Source: Dactylis glomerata (lineage: Eukaryota > Streptophyta > Magnoliopsida > Poales > Poaceae). From it: 64,000 nucleotides of DNA. Made by a program: the position numbers and the translations under genes. Shown one piece after another: positions 1 to 10,518 of the stretch; position 1 is the stretch's first letter; every line of letters starts with the position of its first letter. The stretch covers positions 2,337,375 to 2,401,374 of the forward strand of contig QXEO01000234.1 of the NCBI GenBank assembly GCA_007115705.1. The letters run 5' to 3'. Under the pieces are notes generated by a model. That model did not search any database, was not told where the DNA came from, and saw only the letters and a program-made list of their open reading frames with translations.

Positions 1-2656
1 AGAAACAAATTGCTGAACCCCTAGGAGAACTTGTCAAGACAATCGCCGAGATTCAAGAGGGGATGTTCAAGCCGGACAGAGAGAACGACGAGCTGACAAA
101 GGCCCTCAAGAACAAAGAACACACAGGATGAACACGGGGTCTGGGTTCTTCCATTCCGTGGAGGTCTGGGTTCGCCGAAGACAGCCAAACTTATAGAAGC
201 CGAGAGAGAGCAAAGAAGCGAAAGGCGCAGGAGGAGGCCACACGGATAGAGAGTATAGAAAGGCAACAGGCTGAGCTGAGAGAGTTATATTTACTGCAGC
301 AGAAGGCACTAGAGGAATTAAAGTCGCAAGGGACAACTTAGCATCAGCAACAACTAGAATATGCATCAGGCGACCGATCTCAGCGGAGAAGCAGCGTGGC
401 TTCCACGGAGGTCAGGGCCGATGAGGCACCGATGGATCGCTACCCCGTGGATGATATCAGCAAGAAGACAAGCTGTGAGATGCATGTTCCCATGAAGAAC
501 ATATCGATGAAGGTGGCGGTTGGCTATGTTTTACCATCTGGACCTGGACAAACCTGGCATGGCCGTGAGATTCGAGCTGGCTATGCTCGTGTCGGGGTGG
601 ATGCAATTGTACCGGGGTATGAGTCCCTCGATCTTGACATCGCTGGATATGAAGAGGAGGCAACACTTGGAGAAGTATTGGGTGGTGTCATTCTTTGGGA
701 TAAGAAACACATCGTGTTTCCAGGCTCGGCGCCAAGGCGGCCACCCTCTCCTCCGAGTCCTCGCAATTCACCACCTCCCGACAACGACAGGGACGACTAC
801 CATACCCCGAGTCCACATCGATCTCCGCCTCAATGTCAGCCGCCTCCGCTGCCTCTGCCCACTCGTAAGTCCCAGAGTTATGGCAAGTCCGCTGCTATGT
901 CCACTAGCAATGTCTCTCCAAAGAAACGTAGGGCCAAGAAAGTTAAGGCAGTGCCGCCTCCTCCTGTCGACAAGACTGCTGAAGAAATTGAGGCGGAGGA
1001 CAGAGCCAAAGTGAAAAGAAAGCTCACAGCGCTACGCCCGACCCCTACCCCAAAGCAGGTATATACTCCGAAACAGAAGGAGTGGGCCTTTGATATGCTT
1101 ACCCAACCTTCGCAATATGAATTGAATAAGCCAGATGACTACAAGTGTTGTTTGGATAAGCAGGTAGATGCAAAAAAAGAAGCTAATAAGACAAGCACAA
1201 CTGCAAGAGGGAAAAGAGACATTGCCCAGCTTGGAGCACAGACCAAAAAATCGATCTCCCCGCTAAAGGTCTTTGCTAGTGATGCTGGTGGGAGTGTTGC
1301 TCAACCCAATCCCGCCGACTTTGCTGCTAAAGCTGGTTTGACTCTTTCTCAATTGATGTATGAAGATATCCCAAAGGCGCTTGTAGCACGGCAATATGAA
1401 AAGGGGAAGAGTCTGGTCCCACCTGAGATTGAAATAAATCTACCAACACAAATGCGAAAATTGCATAAGTGGTACATGCAAGCCGCAAAGGGCACGCAAC
1501 AATTTCTCCTTATAAAAATCACACGGGACCATTTCTTAGGTGAAGACTTGGTGCATATTGAGTTTGATGAATTCTTTCAGCTATTCAATCAAGACGCGCT
1601 CGACAAATCTCTCGTCAGTGCCTATGTTCTGTAAGTGATTCATTATTTCTATAAATCTCTAGCTCAACTCGTTCTTTGCATGTAATTATCCTCACTACGC
1701 TGTTTATTATGCAGAATGAAGAGTATGCAATGTAAGCAAAGGAATGACTTCCAACTTGGATTCATTGATCCAAATCGAGTTAACGCAGTGACGGTACAGA
1801 ACAAACGCAAGGAGACGGAGGATATCTTGCTAGAGTTCTTACTTACACAGGAATACAGATCTAGAATATTGTTTCCGTACAACTTCAAGTGAGTGTTACT
1901 ATCTTATACACAGTTACTTTTCCTTACTCGATATTATAAGTGTAATTGATGAGTTATTAACTTATATAATTAAACTTGCGCGCAGTTACCACTGGATTTT
2001 GCTAAAGATTGAACCTGACTATGGAAGGGTTGAAATCTTTGACTCGTTGAATAAAGAATTAAATGAATACCAAAGCATCATTGATATGATAGATAGGTAA
2101 TTTCAATCATTACGGCATTATATCGGTCTCTTTCTTTCATCTATAATTCATCTATTCATTTTGTTTGCTCGGCAGTGTTTGGAAACGGTTTATACGCACA
2201 GTAAAAGGTGAATGCAAAAATGAGCTGATTTACCGTCCGATCGAGGTAAGTCGTACGAGCTAGGTCCACACATCCCTTTAATTCTAGTTTCAAATACCAT
2301 TAAGTATATCAATTTTGATATGTCACTGACTAAAATCTATTCTCATAAAGTGTGCAAGGCAGCCATCGGAGACTAATTTATGGGCATACTACGCTTGCGA
2401 GAACCTTCGTGCGGAGGTCACTGAAGGAATTGATTTTTAAACAGTAAGTGAACAATATACTGACAAATTCATTTATTGCCATCAATTTTGTTATGATGAT
2501 TTATATTCATATTGATCTTCTTCTTCGTAGTTCGAAGCAAAGCGAAATCGGCTCTCACCGACTGAACGCATAATAGGAATTCAAGAGGAAATAGCCGGAT
2601 TTCTGCTTGACCATGTCATTAACCCAAAGGGTGAATTTCATGTCAGTTTCGATTAG
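1..2656 (+). pseudogene. CACTA second ORF: proline-rich protein with C-terminal Ulp1-like protease domain, degenerate
   Basis: The reading frame matches the ORF2 of the better preserved CACTA at 17641-21445: the same RYPVDDI block, then a proline-rich stretch, a FFQLFNQDALDKS block, and a Ulp1-like (C48) domain spread over small exons. Exons by splice sites: to 1630, 1715-1888, 1986-2096, 2176-2245, 2351 to about 2443, and 2531-2656. Catalytic His is present (YHWILLKIE, exon from 1986) and Asp follows (EIFDSL). The catalytic Cys is replaced by Trp: the exon at 2351 reads NLWAYYACENLR where related copies read LCGYYVCEFIR. In-frame stops occur at 129-131 (TGA), 339-341 (TAG) and 2438-2440 (TAA). 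The middle domain resembles the plant-transposon DUF8039 family by memory. The protease is certainly inactive if made. Confidence 0.85.
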
Positions 2657-2916
2657 ACAAGTTGTATGTGTGTGTAATTAAACAAGTTCTGATCTTATGT
2701 GTGTAAACAAGTTGTATATACTTGTATATATATGCTCGGCAGACAAGATATATTATATATGTATCGGCTTGTATATTATGGTATAATATTGTATGAAAAC
2801 TTGTTTGAAATGAATCAATAAATTGAATGGAGCAAAATACATGATAAATCCTAAACCCTAACAAATAATTTAAATGCAGATAAATAAGGAGAAAGCAAAG
2901 GCTGCCACGTGTGGGC

Positions 2917-3125
2917 TCTTTAGTCCCGGTTCGTAACATGAACCGGGACTAAAGGTCCTACGCCCATGAGCGCCTGGCCCCTGCCACGTGGTAAGCCTTT
3001 AGTCCCGGTTCGTATAGCAACCGGGACTAATGATAGGACTCCAGTCCCGGTTGGTTAGTCCCGGTTGCGCAACCGGGACTGAAGACCATTACCAACCGGG
3101 ACTGATGACCTATTTTGCACTAGTG
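2917..3125. repeat. CACTA subterminal repeat cluster and terminal inverted repeat
   Basis: Several short inverted pairs of TAGTCCCGGTT and AACCGGGACTA lie within about 200 bp of the terminus. The first is a hairpin (TTTAGTCCCGGTTCG ... GAACCGGGACTAAAG). Such arrays are known binding sites for TNPA-type proteins in the En/Spm family. CACGTGG/CCACGTG motifs are interspersed. Confidence 0.85.
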
Positions 3126-3481
3126 TCAACTTGTAGTACCGCATAGTTTTAATGTTTGAGTGATCCAACTATGTTCTTCATGCTATCGAGTTTGATCTGA
3201 TCTCCTTCTGTCGCCAAACACCATCACTGTTAAGCATTCTAAATGGATGTATGAATAGTAGACTTCGATTTACACACTACATAATAATGAACGTGTTTTG
3301 ATCTACATCTATTTGAACATTTTCTTACATAAACTACGCTAGTTCATTTTTCTTTATAGATTAATGTACAGGTACAAATATCTGAAACATCAGCAATTGT
3401 AGATTAAAAAAAGGTGCGCATTAGTAATCCAGAAAATAAATAAGACACAATCCTTTTTGTAGAACAAAAATCATCCACTCT
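3126..3481. other. AT-rich spacer, nothing recognised
   Basis: About 350 bp between the CACTA end and the GC-rich retroelement-like block. I see no coding potential, no terminal repeats and no RNA gene. Confidence 0.5.
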
Positions 3482-4493
3482 CACCTCCCAGAGTTCCCGG
3501 CCGATCCAAGGCCGCCCTCGCCAGCGTCGCCGGTGAGGTGCTGCCGAGGAGAGTTCCGGCGCCGTAGTCGTAGGTGTAGCTTGTAGTTGGCTTTATGCCA
3601 GTGTTCGGCTCCATGCCGCCAGGAGGCTGCCCTGGTACCTCAGATCTGCCCGCTGGCCGGTGCTAGAGCTTGCCGCCGTCGTCCTCTCGCCGGCGACCTC
3701 TAGTCCCACTCCTCTCAATAAGATCTGGTCGGCCTCGAGCTCTGCTGGCCGCTGCTGCTCTCTCCCCTGGCCGGCCGAGGTGGCGAGGGGGGTGGAGAGC
3801 CTCGGCGGTTTCGTGCTCCCTACCGTCGGGCGCGTCCCCAACGGTGCTTGGCACAGCACCGGATGGCCTCCCGCACAGGCCCTCGTCGAGCTCCTCCGGC
3901 TGGAGGTCGATGAACTGCCGGCGGCGGGCGGGCTCCCCAAATAAGTGCCTGGCTCACGGATTGGGTGCTCTTCTTCTTATGGAGTGCTGAAGTTGCAGCT
4001 GGCCGGCCGTGGCGGTGGGGGGCGGCAACTCTCCCTTCCTTCTCAGAGGGAGCTCTGATCCTCTGGCGGCGGTGGCGCCGAGCTTCCTTGCTTTCGGGCT
4101 ATGGTGGTCGGATTGCCTGGGAAGTCTCTGCTCCCCTGCCTCTCGATGCGCCGTCATCTCTGGGAGGTTCTCTCCGGCGGCTACGGCGGCTTGGTCCGTC
4201 GTCCCGATCGGAATCTACGGTGTAGGGCACCTCTCCCGCTGTTTCTCCCGCCATCTTCTTCCGCTGCCGCCAGTGGTGCGGTGGCCTCCGTCGGCGACCT
4301 CATCGGAATCTGAGTTGGAGCTCCAGGATCGGATCGCGTTTCGACATTAGATCTAGGGTCCTTTCTGCACTTTTGCAGGGCTTATGTGTAATTTTATCTC
4401 TTTCGGGGGCCTCTTTGTAAAAGTGTACCGACAGGTGTTGGAATGAAACAGATTCGGGGTCCTTCGAGACCCCTCTCCCGTTCAAACAAAAAA
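3482..4493 (+). mobile_element. GC-rich non-autonomous retroelement-like block with A-rich 3' tail
   Basis: The block is strikingly GC-rich and CpG-rich compared with its AT-rich left flank. It ends in a short unique segment resembling the 3' end of plant LINEs (GGAATGAAACAGATTCGGGG followed by CTCTCCCGTTC) and the A-rich tail CAAACAAAAAA at about 4483-4493. No protein domain is recognisable in any frame, and the long frames there are GC artefacts. A target duplication was looked for and not found, so the 5' boundary is set only by the composition change. It could be an old LINE 5' UTR/3' UTR deletion derivative. Confidence 0.45.
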
Positions 4494-4561
4494 TCTGACT
4501 TGAATAGGTGACGTCGCCCCATCAGCTGTCTCGTCAATTGTCATCAGCTGTCACCCCTCCC

Positions 4562-5680
4562 GCTGAGGCTCCGGCTGCCGGGGCAGAAATCTTGCTGGTT
4601 GAGGCTGTCGTGTCCCCTACCGCTGCCGTGGAGTTTGGCTCCGTGGACGACGCCGCTGGTCGCTCTGCCACGGCAACGAATTCTGCCACGGATGCGCATA
4701 GCGCCGTCGGCCACATCTTCGACATTAGCGCTGAGGCCATCAAAGCCGTGGCGTCCAGGGCGCCATCGCCCATCTCCGCAGCCTCAACGCCAATAATGGG
4801 AAGTGGAACCCCGGCGCCTGCCCTGCCAGCTGCTGAAGCGGTCTTTGCTGCCGCGGGCATCCCCACCGCCGACTCGCAAAAGGGCTCCTTTCGTATCTCT
4901 TCAAAGAGTGCGAGAGAGGTTCTACGGGGACCGAAGATGAATTGTGATGTTAGCCACTCTGCAGCAGAAACCACACAACTTCCTCCTGGAGAGAGAACTG
5001 TTGGGGGTGGACATATGGAAGACTCAACGCCTACGCCGCCTCAATGTGAGAAACGCGCGCCGCTCGTCAACACCTCGCCGCGGATAGCCGCGGCTCCCTT
5101 CTCACCATCGACGCCATCCAGAAAGCTCGCGGACGTCATTGCGTTTGGGGGAATCAGCGAGGAGATGACATCGCCGATCCGCTCTAGCCAGAGGGTGAGG
5201 ATGCAGCCCAACGGCGATGCCACGCAGATGGAGCGTGCTACGCAGCTCGCTGAAAAGCGCTTCCACGCCCTATCACCAGGTACCAAACCAAAGCTCTCCT
5301 TTTCTAAATTTTCAGATCATGAAATAGCTGCTAGGGCCACCACCTTAGGGGTTTCTCTAGGATCAAACATGTCGGATATTAAGCAGTCTATTGCTTCACT
5401 AAAACAAGTCGAGGAAGACCGTAGGGTCACGTACCTCCAAAACAATCTAAATGAGAGCTTAGGCATAGAAACGGAGTGCGAAATCCTGAGCACTGCTAAT
5501 CAACTCTGTTCGGACTTAGAGCTAGAAGATAGGGTTGCACCCATGGGGGACTCAGCTGACCCTGTCTTATCTATGCCAATCAAGTCTTTACTGAAGTGGA
5601 CCAAGAAAAATGCAGCCAACCTGGGAGTGTCGGTTAGGAGGAGTACTAGGATTAAGAAATATAAAACAAATTTGAAATGA
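4562..5680 (+). pseudogene. LINE ORF1 protein, N-terminally truncated
   Basis: An uninterrupted frame runs from the inferred 5' truncation point to the stop at 5678-5680. The N-terminal half is low-complexity Ala/Pro/Ser-rich. The C-terminal third has the charged segment typical of plant LINE ORF1 proteins (QRVRMQPNGDATQMERATQ around 5190-5250, then a helix-rich SLKQVEEDRR stretch and a basic tail RRSTRIKKYKTNLK). I see no CCHC zinc knuckle. In intact elements this protein binds RNA and accompanies ORF2. The open frame continues upstream of 4562 through flanking DNA without an ATG, so the native start is lost. The stop codon overlaps the ORF2 start (ATGA). Confidence 0.7.
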
Positions 5681-8600
5681 AAGGCTTCATATGGAACAGT
5701 GATGGGTTTGGAGACACGGCAAAACACTCTCTAATTAAAGAAACCGTGAAAGAACAGGAACTTGATTTTATAGTTATCTCGGAAACTGGGCGACCGAGCT
5801 TCTCGGCACCTTTTCTATCAAACCTAGCTGCTGGTATGGACTATAGCTGGTTTTGCCTACCTCCTAGGGGTCGGTCTGGAGGAATCCTTGCCGGTATCAA
5901 CAATGCTTCGTTGATGGTCACGAAAGTGATTTCCGGGGATTTCTGTGTCAAGTTACATCTGAAAATTAAACGGGACAATTTCGAATGGGCACTTGTGGCT
6001 GTCTATGGGGCAGCCCAAGATAGACATAAACCTACATTCTTGGCTGAGCTTGTTAGAATCTGCGAGAACGAAATGCTGCCCCTAATGGTAGGGGGCAATT
6101 TTAACATTATTAGAAGAAAAGAGGAAAAGAACAATGATAACTTTCATGCTAGATGGCCGTTCATCTTCAATGCTATAATTGAGAGTCTGGACCTAAGGGA
6201 GATAGCTCTCTCGGGTAGGCAATTCACTTGGGCCAACAGACGTGCCACCCCCACTTACGAGAAACTTGATCGCATTCTCGCTAGGGTTGAGGTGGAACAA
6301 AAGTTCCCTCTCCTAAGCGTGCGCGCCCTGACTAGATCAGTGTCCGACCACACACCTCTGCTCCTAGATTTTGGGAGTCCAGCGCATGGTGGAAAAAGCA
6401 CAAACTTCTCCTTCGAGCTTTCATGGTTAAGACAAGAAGGTTTCATTGACATGGTAAAGAACGAATGGCGATCAATCCACAATGAACAAAGGCCGATCGA
6501 GACATGGCAGAAAAAAATTCGACACATGAGACAATTCCTACGTGGTTGGGCACGTAATTTGAGTGGGAATTATAAGAAATAAAAAAGCGCCTACTTGATA
6601 TCATAGATAGCCTTGATATTAAAGCGGAATCGGTGCCTCTGAGTGAATCCGAAAGAATATGCAAAAAAGAGGCAAATGAGCGTCTCCTGAGCCTAAGAAG
6701 AGACGAAGAATCCAAATGGGCTCAGCGCGCCAAAGTAAAGTACATTCAGGAAGGAGGGGATAACACAAAATACTTTCACCTCATCGCCAACGGCAAGCAT
6801 AGAAAGAAAAAAATATTCCAACTCGAGCAGGATGAGGGGACGATTATTGGGGAAGAAAACTTAAAAGTATTCATTAGTGAGTACTATAAGGGTCTGTTTG
6901 GGGCTCCGCCCCAGAACCACTTCACTCTCCTCGAAGATAGAATTGAGGACATTCCCCAACTTGCCCCTGAAGAGAAGGACCTGCTTTCAGCTGACTTCAC
7001 TGAATCTGAAGTTGAAGAAGCTGTCATGCAAATGAAAAAGAACAAAGCCCCTGGTCCGGATGGCTTCCCGGCCGAGTTCTACCAAGTGTTTTGGGACACT
7101 ATAAAAAATGACATGATGGCTATGTTCTTTCAGCTCCAAGCTGGAGACCTCCCTCTGTTCAGACTAAACTTTGGAATAATAACTCTCTTGCCCAAGAAAG
7201 AAGATGCTAGTCGTATCGAGCAGTATAGGCCCATTTGCCTCTTGAACGTGAGTTTCAAAATTTTCACTAAGGTTGGAGCAAACCGCATTACTGGGATGGC
7301 CCAGAAGATCATCAAACCCACCCAAATGGCCTTCATCCCAGGCCGGAATATTTTGGAAGGGGTGGTGGTTTTGCATGAGACCATTCATGAACTTCATTCT
7401 AAAAAATTAGACGGAGTTCTTTTTAAAATCGATTTCGAGAAGGCCTATGATAAGGTCAAATGGCCCTTCCTTCACCAAGTCCTTAGGATGAAAGGCTTTC
7501 TAGTTAAATGGTGTGACTGGATAACCAATTTCACCCAAGGAGGTAGTGTAGGAATCAAAGTGAACGATGACATTGGGCACTACTTTCAAACGCTCAAAGG
7601 GCTGCGTCAAGGCGACCCCCTTTCTCGTATGCTCTTCAACATCATTGCGGATATGCTTGCCATCATGATAAATAGAGCCAAAGATGATGGGCAGGTAGGA
7701 GGATTAATACCTCACCTTGTAGAAGGAGGGGTTTCGATTCTCCAATACGCCGATGATACAATTCTGTTTTTGGAGCATGACATTGAAAAAGCAATAAATA
7801 TGAAGCTAATTCTCAGCATATTTGAACAACTCTCCGGTCTTAAGATTAATTTCCATAAGAGTGAACTCTTCTGCTTTGGAAAGGCGAAAGACCAACAAAA
7901 TGATTATAAAGAAATCTTCGGATGTGCAATAGGTGCACTCCCATTCAAGTATCTCGGTATTCCAATTCATTTCAGAAAGCTCCTCATCAAGGAATGGAAG
8001 GTTATCGAAGATAGATTCGAGAAGAAACTAGCTTCTTGGATCGGCAAAATTCTGTCTTATGGTGATAGACTCATCCTGATCAACTCGGTTCTCACAAGCT
8101 TGCCAATGTTTTTACTCTCTTTCTTCCAGATACCCATAGGGGTAAGGAAAAGGTTGGATTTTTATCGCTCCCGCTTCTTCTGGCAATGTGACCAGAACAA
8201 AAAGAAATACAGGCTATCAAAATGGAATATGATATGCCGACCAAAGGACCAGGGAGGTCTTGGAATCGAGGTTCTGGAGATAAAAAACAATTGTCTCTTG
8301 AGCAAATGGTTGTTCAAATCATCAATGAGGATGGGATGTGGCAAGAACTCATATGCAACAAATATCTCAAAACCAAAAATCTTGCCGAAGTTCAAGCAAA
8401 GCCTACGGACTCCCCCTTCTGGAAGGGACTTATGAGCCAGAAAGAAACTTTTTTCAAATTCGGATCGTTCCACGTCGGCAATGGAGAAGGAACCCGCTTC
8501 TGGGAAGACTGCTGGCTAGGCGATGAGACACTAGTGTCCCAATACCCTGGCCTATATAACATCGTGAATCACAAAAATGTTACGGGGGCAAACACCATTA

Positions 8601-9349
8601 AGGAGAACGGCTTAAATATCTCATTTAGGAGAAATTTAGCTGGAGATAAGTGGCTGTCCTGGTTAGACCTCGTGGAGAGGCTAATGGAAATTCACCTGAC
8701 CGACGAAAAGGACACTTTCCTGTGGAGACTGACGGATTCTGGCCAGTTTTTGGTTAGATCTTTATATGCAGAATTATTAAATGGGAACACAAAATTTCTT
8801 AGGAAATATCTGTGGAAGATTAAAGTACCACTAAAGATTAGGATCTTCATGTGGTTTTTAAACAGGAAGGAGATTCTGACAAAGGATAACTTGGCCAAAA
8901 GAAATTGGAACGGATGCAAAAAATGCGCCTTTTGTGATGAGGAAGAGACCATAGAACACCTCTTTCTTAAATGCAAATTCGCTTGTCTGATTTGGAGAGT
9001 TGTTCACTTCACCTTTAATATGCCACCCCCTACTAATATAAAGAACATGTTTGGAAATTGGCTAAATGGGGTCGACAAATCAGCCAAAGCACGAATTAGA
9101 ATTGGAGTTTGTGCTCTGGTCTGGGCAATGTGGAATTGCCGGAATGATATTATTTTTAACAATACAAAATGTTCTCCTTTTCTGCAGGTCATCAACAGAA
9201 CTACGCACTGGATCAGCACTTGGGCGCTTCTCCTTCCAGAAGACCAGCGGGGATTTATGTATACTGGATGCACACGACTGATGGCGGTCGTTCAGGCTAT
9301 CTTCAGCCAAGGTGGTTGGCGGCATTCTAATAGGATCGACAATGTTTAG
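5677..9349 (+). pseudogene. LINE ORF2: endonuclease, reverse transcriptase and zf-RVT, with frameshifts
   Basis: Domains in order: an APE-type endonuclease (5677-6582; SETG, VSDHTPLLL), a reverse transcriptase (about 6590-8310; KKNKAPGPDGFPAEF, FKIDFEKAYDKV, KGLRQGDPLS, and the catalytic QYADDTILF near 7745), and a zf-RVT domain (CAFCDEEETIEHLFLKC near 8930). The endonuclease motif that normally reads GGDFN reads GGNFN at about 6094, so one metal-binding Asp is Asn. TAA at 6580-6582, together with a shift of frame just after it, separates endonuclease from RT. A second 1-base deletion near 8315 separates RT from the C-terminal part. No RNase H domain is recognisable after zf-RVT. The start ATG overlaps the ORF1 stop. 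The copy cannot make a full ORF2 protein. Confidence 0.9.
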
Positions 9350-9557
9350 CCAAGTCTTGTACTCCATTTTTAGATGGCTCATTTCTTCGGCATCATTAGA
9401 TGACGACTAGGTTTTAGCCTGCTGGTGCTTGTGCTTGTGTCCTGTAAAACTTTTGAACTACAGATGTTGCTCTTTCCTTAATAAAACGGTCGTGTGCATC
9501 AATTGATGCAGAGGCCGGGGACACCCCATTTCTAAAAAAAAAGCTATCACCCCTCCC

Positions 9558-10343
9558 AACAGGTTGAATCATGTGGAGAGAGGAGTGAGCATGTGGCCTA
9601 GGCGTCGCCGGTGCTGGAGATGCATAGGAGAGGAGCAGAGGCGAAGCCCTTGGTGTGGGAGGTGATGTGCTACTGCGTTTTGGGCAGCACATGCGCACAG
9701 CGTCGATTTGAAGAATGAGCTCCTTTGAGCTCGTTTTTTCAAACTTTGGAAATTTCAAATTTTAAACTATCAAAAAATTAAAACAAATACCAGAGTGTGG
9801 CCTGTGATTTATTCTATCTGTGTGTGAATTTTTGTTACGAAATGCCTTGCATTCTGTCCTCGGTAGAAATAACAAATTTCTAGATCTAGAAACAAAATTC
9901 CGGATCTCAGAACATGCTCTAAATTTTGTCGAATTTTCTTTGCTGAGCCTGCAATATAAAGGTATTTCATATTGAAAAAGGCATGCCTGTACTATACGCA
10001 GTTGCCTACATTCACATATTTTATTAAAAAATAAAACTTTATAATATCGATTTCAAAAAAATTAAAAGAGGGTGCAGGGAGCCCTGCTCCAATCTGCTTT
10101 TTTGCTGTCGGTATCAGCTTTACAGCTGCGGTCTTTGTGCTAGCTTGCCAAAGTCAGTCAACTGTTGCAGCATCTTCCTTGTAATTGCAGGTCTTTGTCC
10201 TTTCCAGTTTGTCGGCTCAGCCACCGTGCCCAAGCCTCAAAGTCTCTTCCTCCCTTTTCATCTACATCCAGGGCGATTTTGTCCCCTGAGCAACAAGGCT
10301 TGATTCGTCCTCTTGTTCAAAGATCTCATCCGGTTATCTGGAC
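9558..10343. other. Spacer: AT-rich, possible decayed MITE, then probable NLR promoter/5' UTR
   Basis: No coding potential was found. The 9690-10090 part is AT-rich, with TTTCAAATTTTAAAC/ATTAAAAGAGGGTGC style sequence reminiscent of Triticeae MITEs, but I could not match termini or a target duplication. From about 10100 the composition changes to pyrimidine-rich sequence that probably belongs to the 5' UTR of the NLR. A GT...AG pair at about 10346-10462 (TGGACAGGTACTTG ... ATCTGCAGCG) would make a plausible 5' UTR intron. Confidence 0.4.
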
Positions 10344-10518
10344 AGGTACTTGAATCTACGGAGATTCTTCTTTTGTCTGAATTTTTAGATTATACTTAGA
10401 GATTCTTACGCCCCCGGATTTGGATATTTCATTTGTAATACATGGATATTTTTAATCTGCAGCGTTTGGAAGAAGTATAAGCTTCTGTCTGTGTGAAACG
10501 TGACATAGATTGATCCTG

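Larger units (their letters stand above)
1..3125 (+). mobile_element. CACTA (En/Spm) DNA transposon, right-hand part; left end is outside the window
   Basis: The right terminus ends in CACTAGTG at 3118-3125, preceded by the inverted form of a CACTA terminal repeat (reverse strand reads CACTAGTGCAAAATAGG). Inside it lie subterminal copies of the AGTCCCGGTT/AACCGGGACT motif, which is characteristic of Triticeae CACTA elements. The body carries the second ORF typical of these elements (Ulp1-like protein). The target duplication cannot be checked because the left end is not in the window. The element is decayed, so it is not expected to be autonomous. Confidence 0.88.
4562..9541 (+). mobile_element. 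5'-truncated L1-type LINE retrotransposon with 16-bp target duplication
   Basis: The element ends in a poly(A) run at 9534-9541. It is followed by AGCTATCACCCCTCCC (9542-9557), which matches AGCTGTCACCCCTCCC (4546-4561) at 15 of 16 positions. This is the expected target-site duplication and places the 5' end at 4562, inside ORF1, so the copy is 5'-truncated. Body order is ORF1, then ORF2 with endonuclease, reverse transcriptase and zf-RVT domains, then a short 3' UTR. It carries several inactivating changes described under the ORFs. Confidence 0.88.

Noticed and set aside
4508..4561. Upstream extension of LINE ORF1 to 4508
   Set aside because: It begins with GTG, has no ATG, and lies outside the element as set by the 16-bp target duplication. 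The open frame there is chance.
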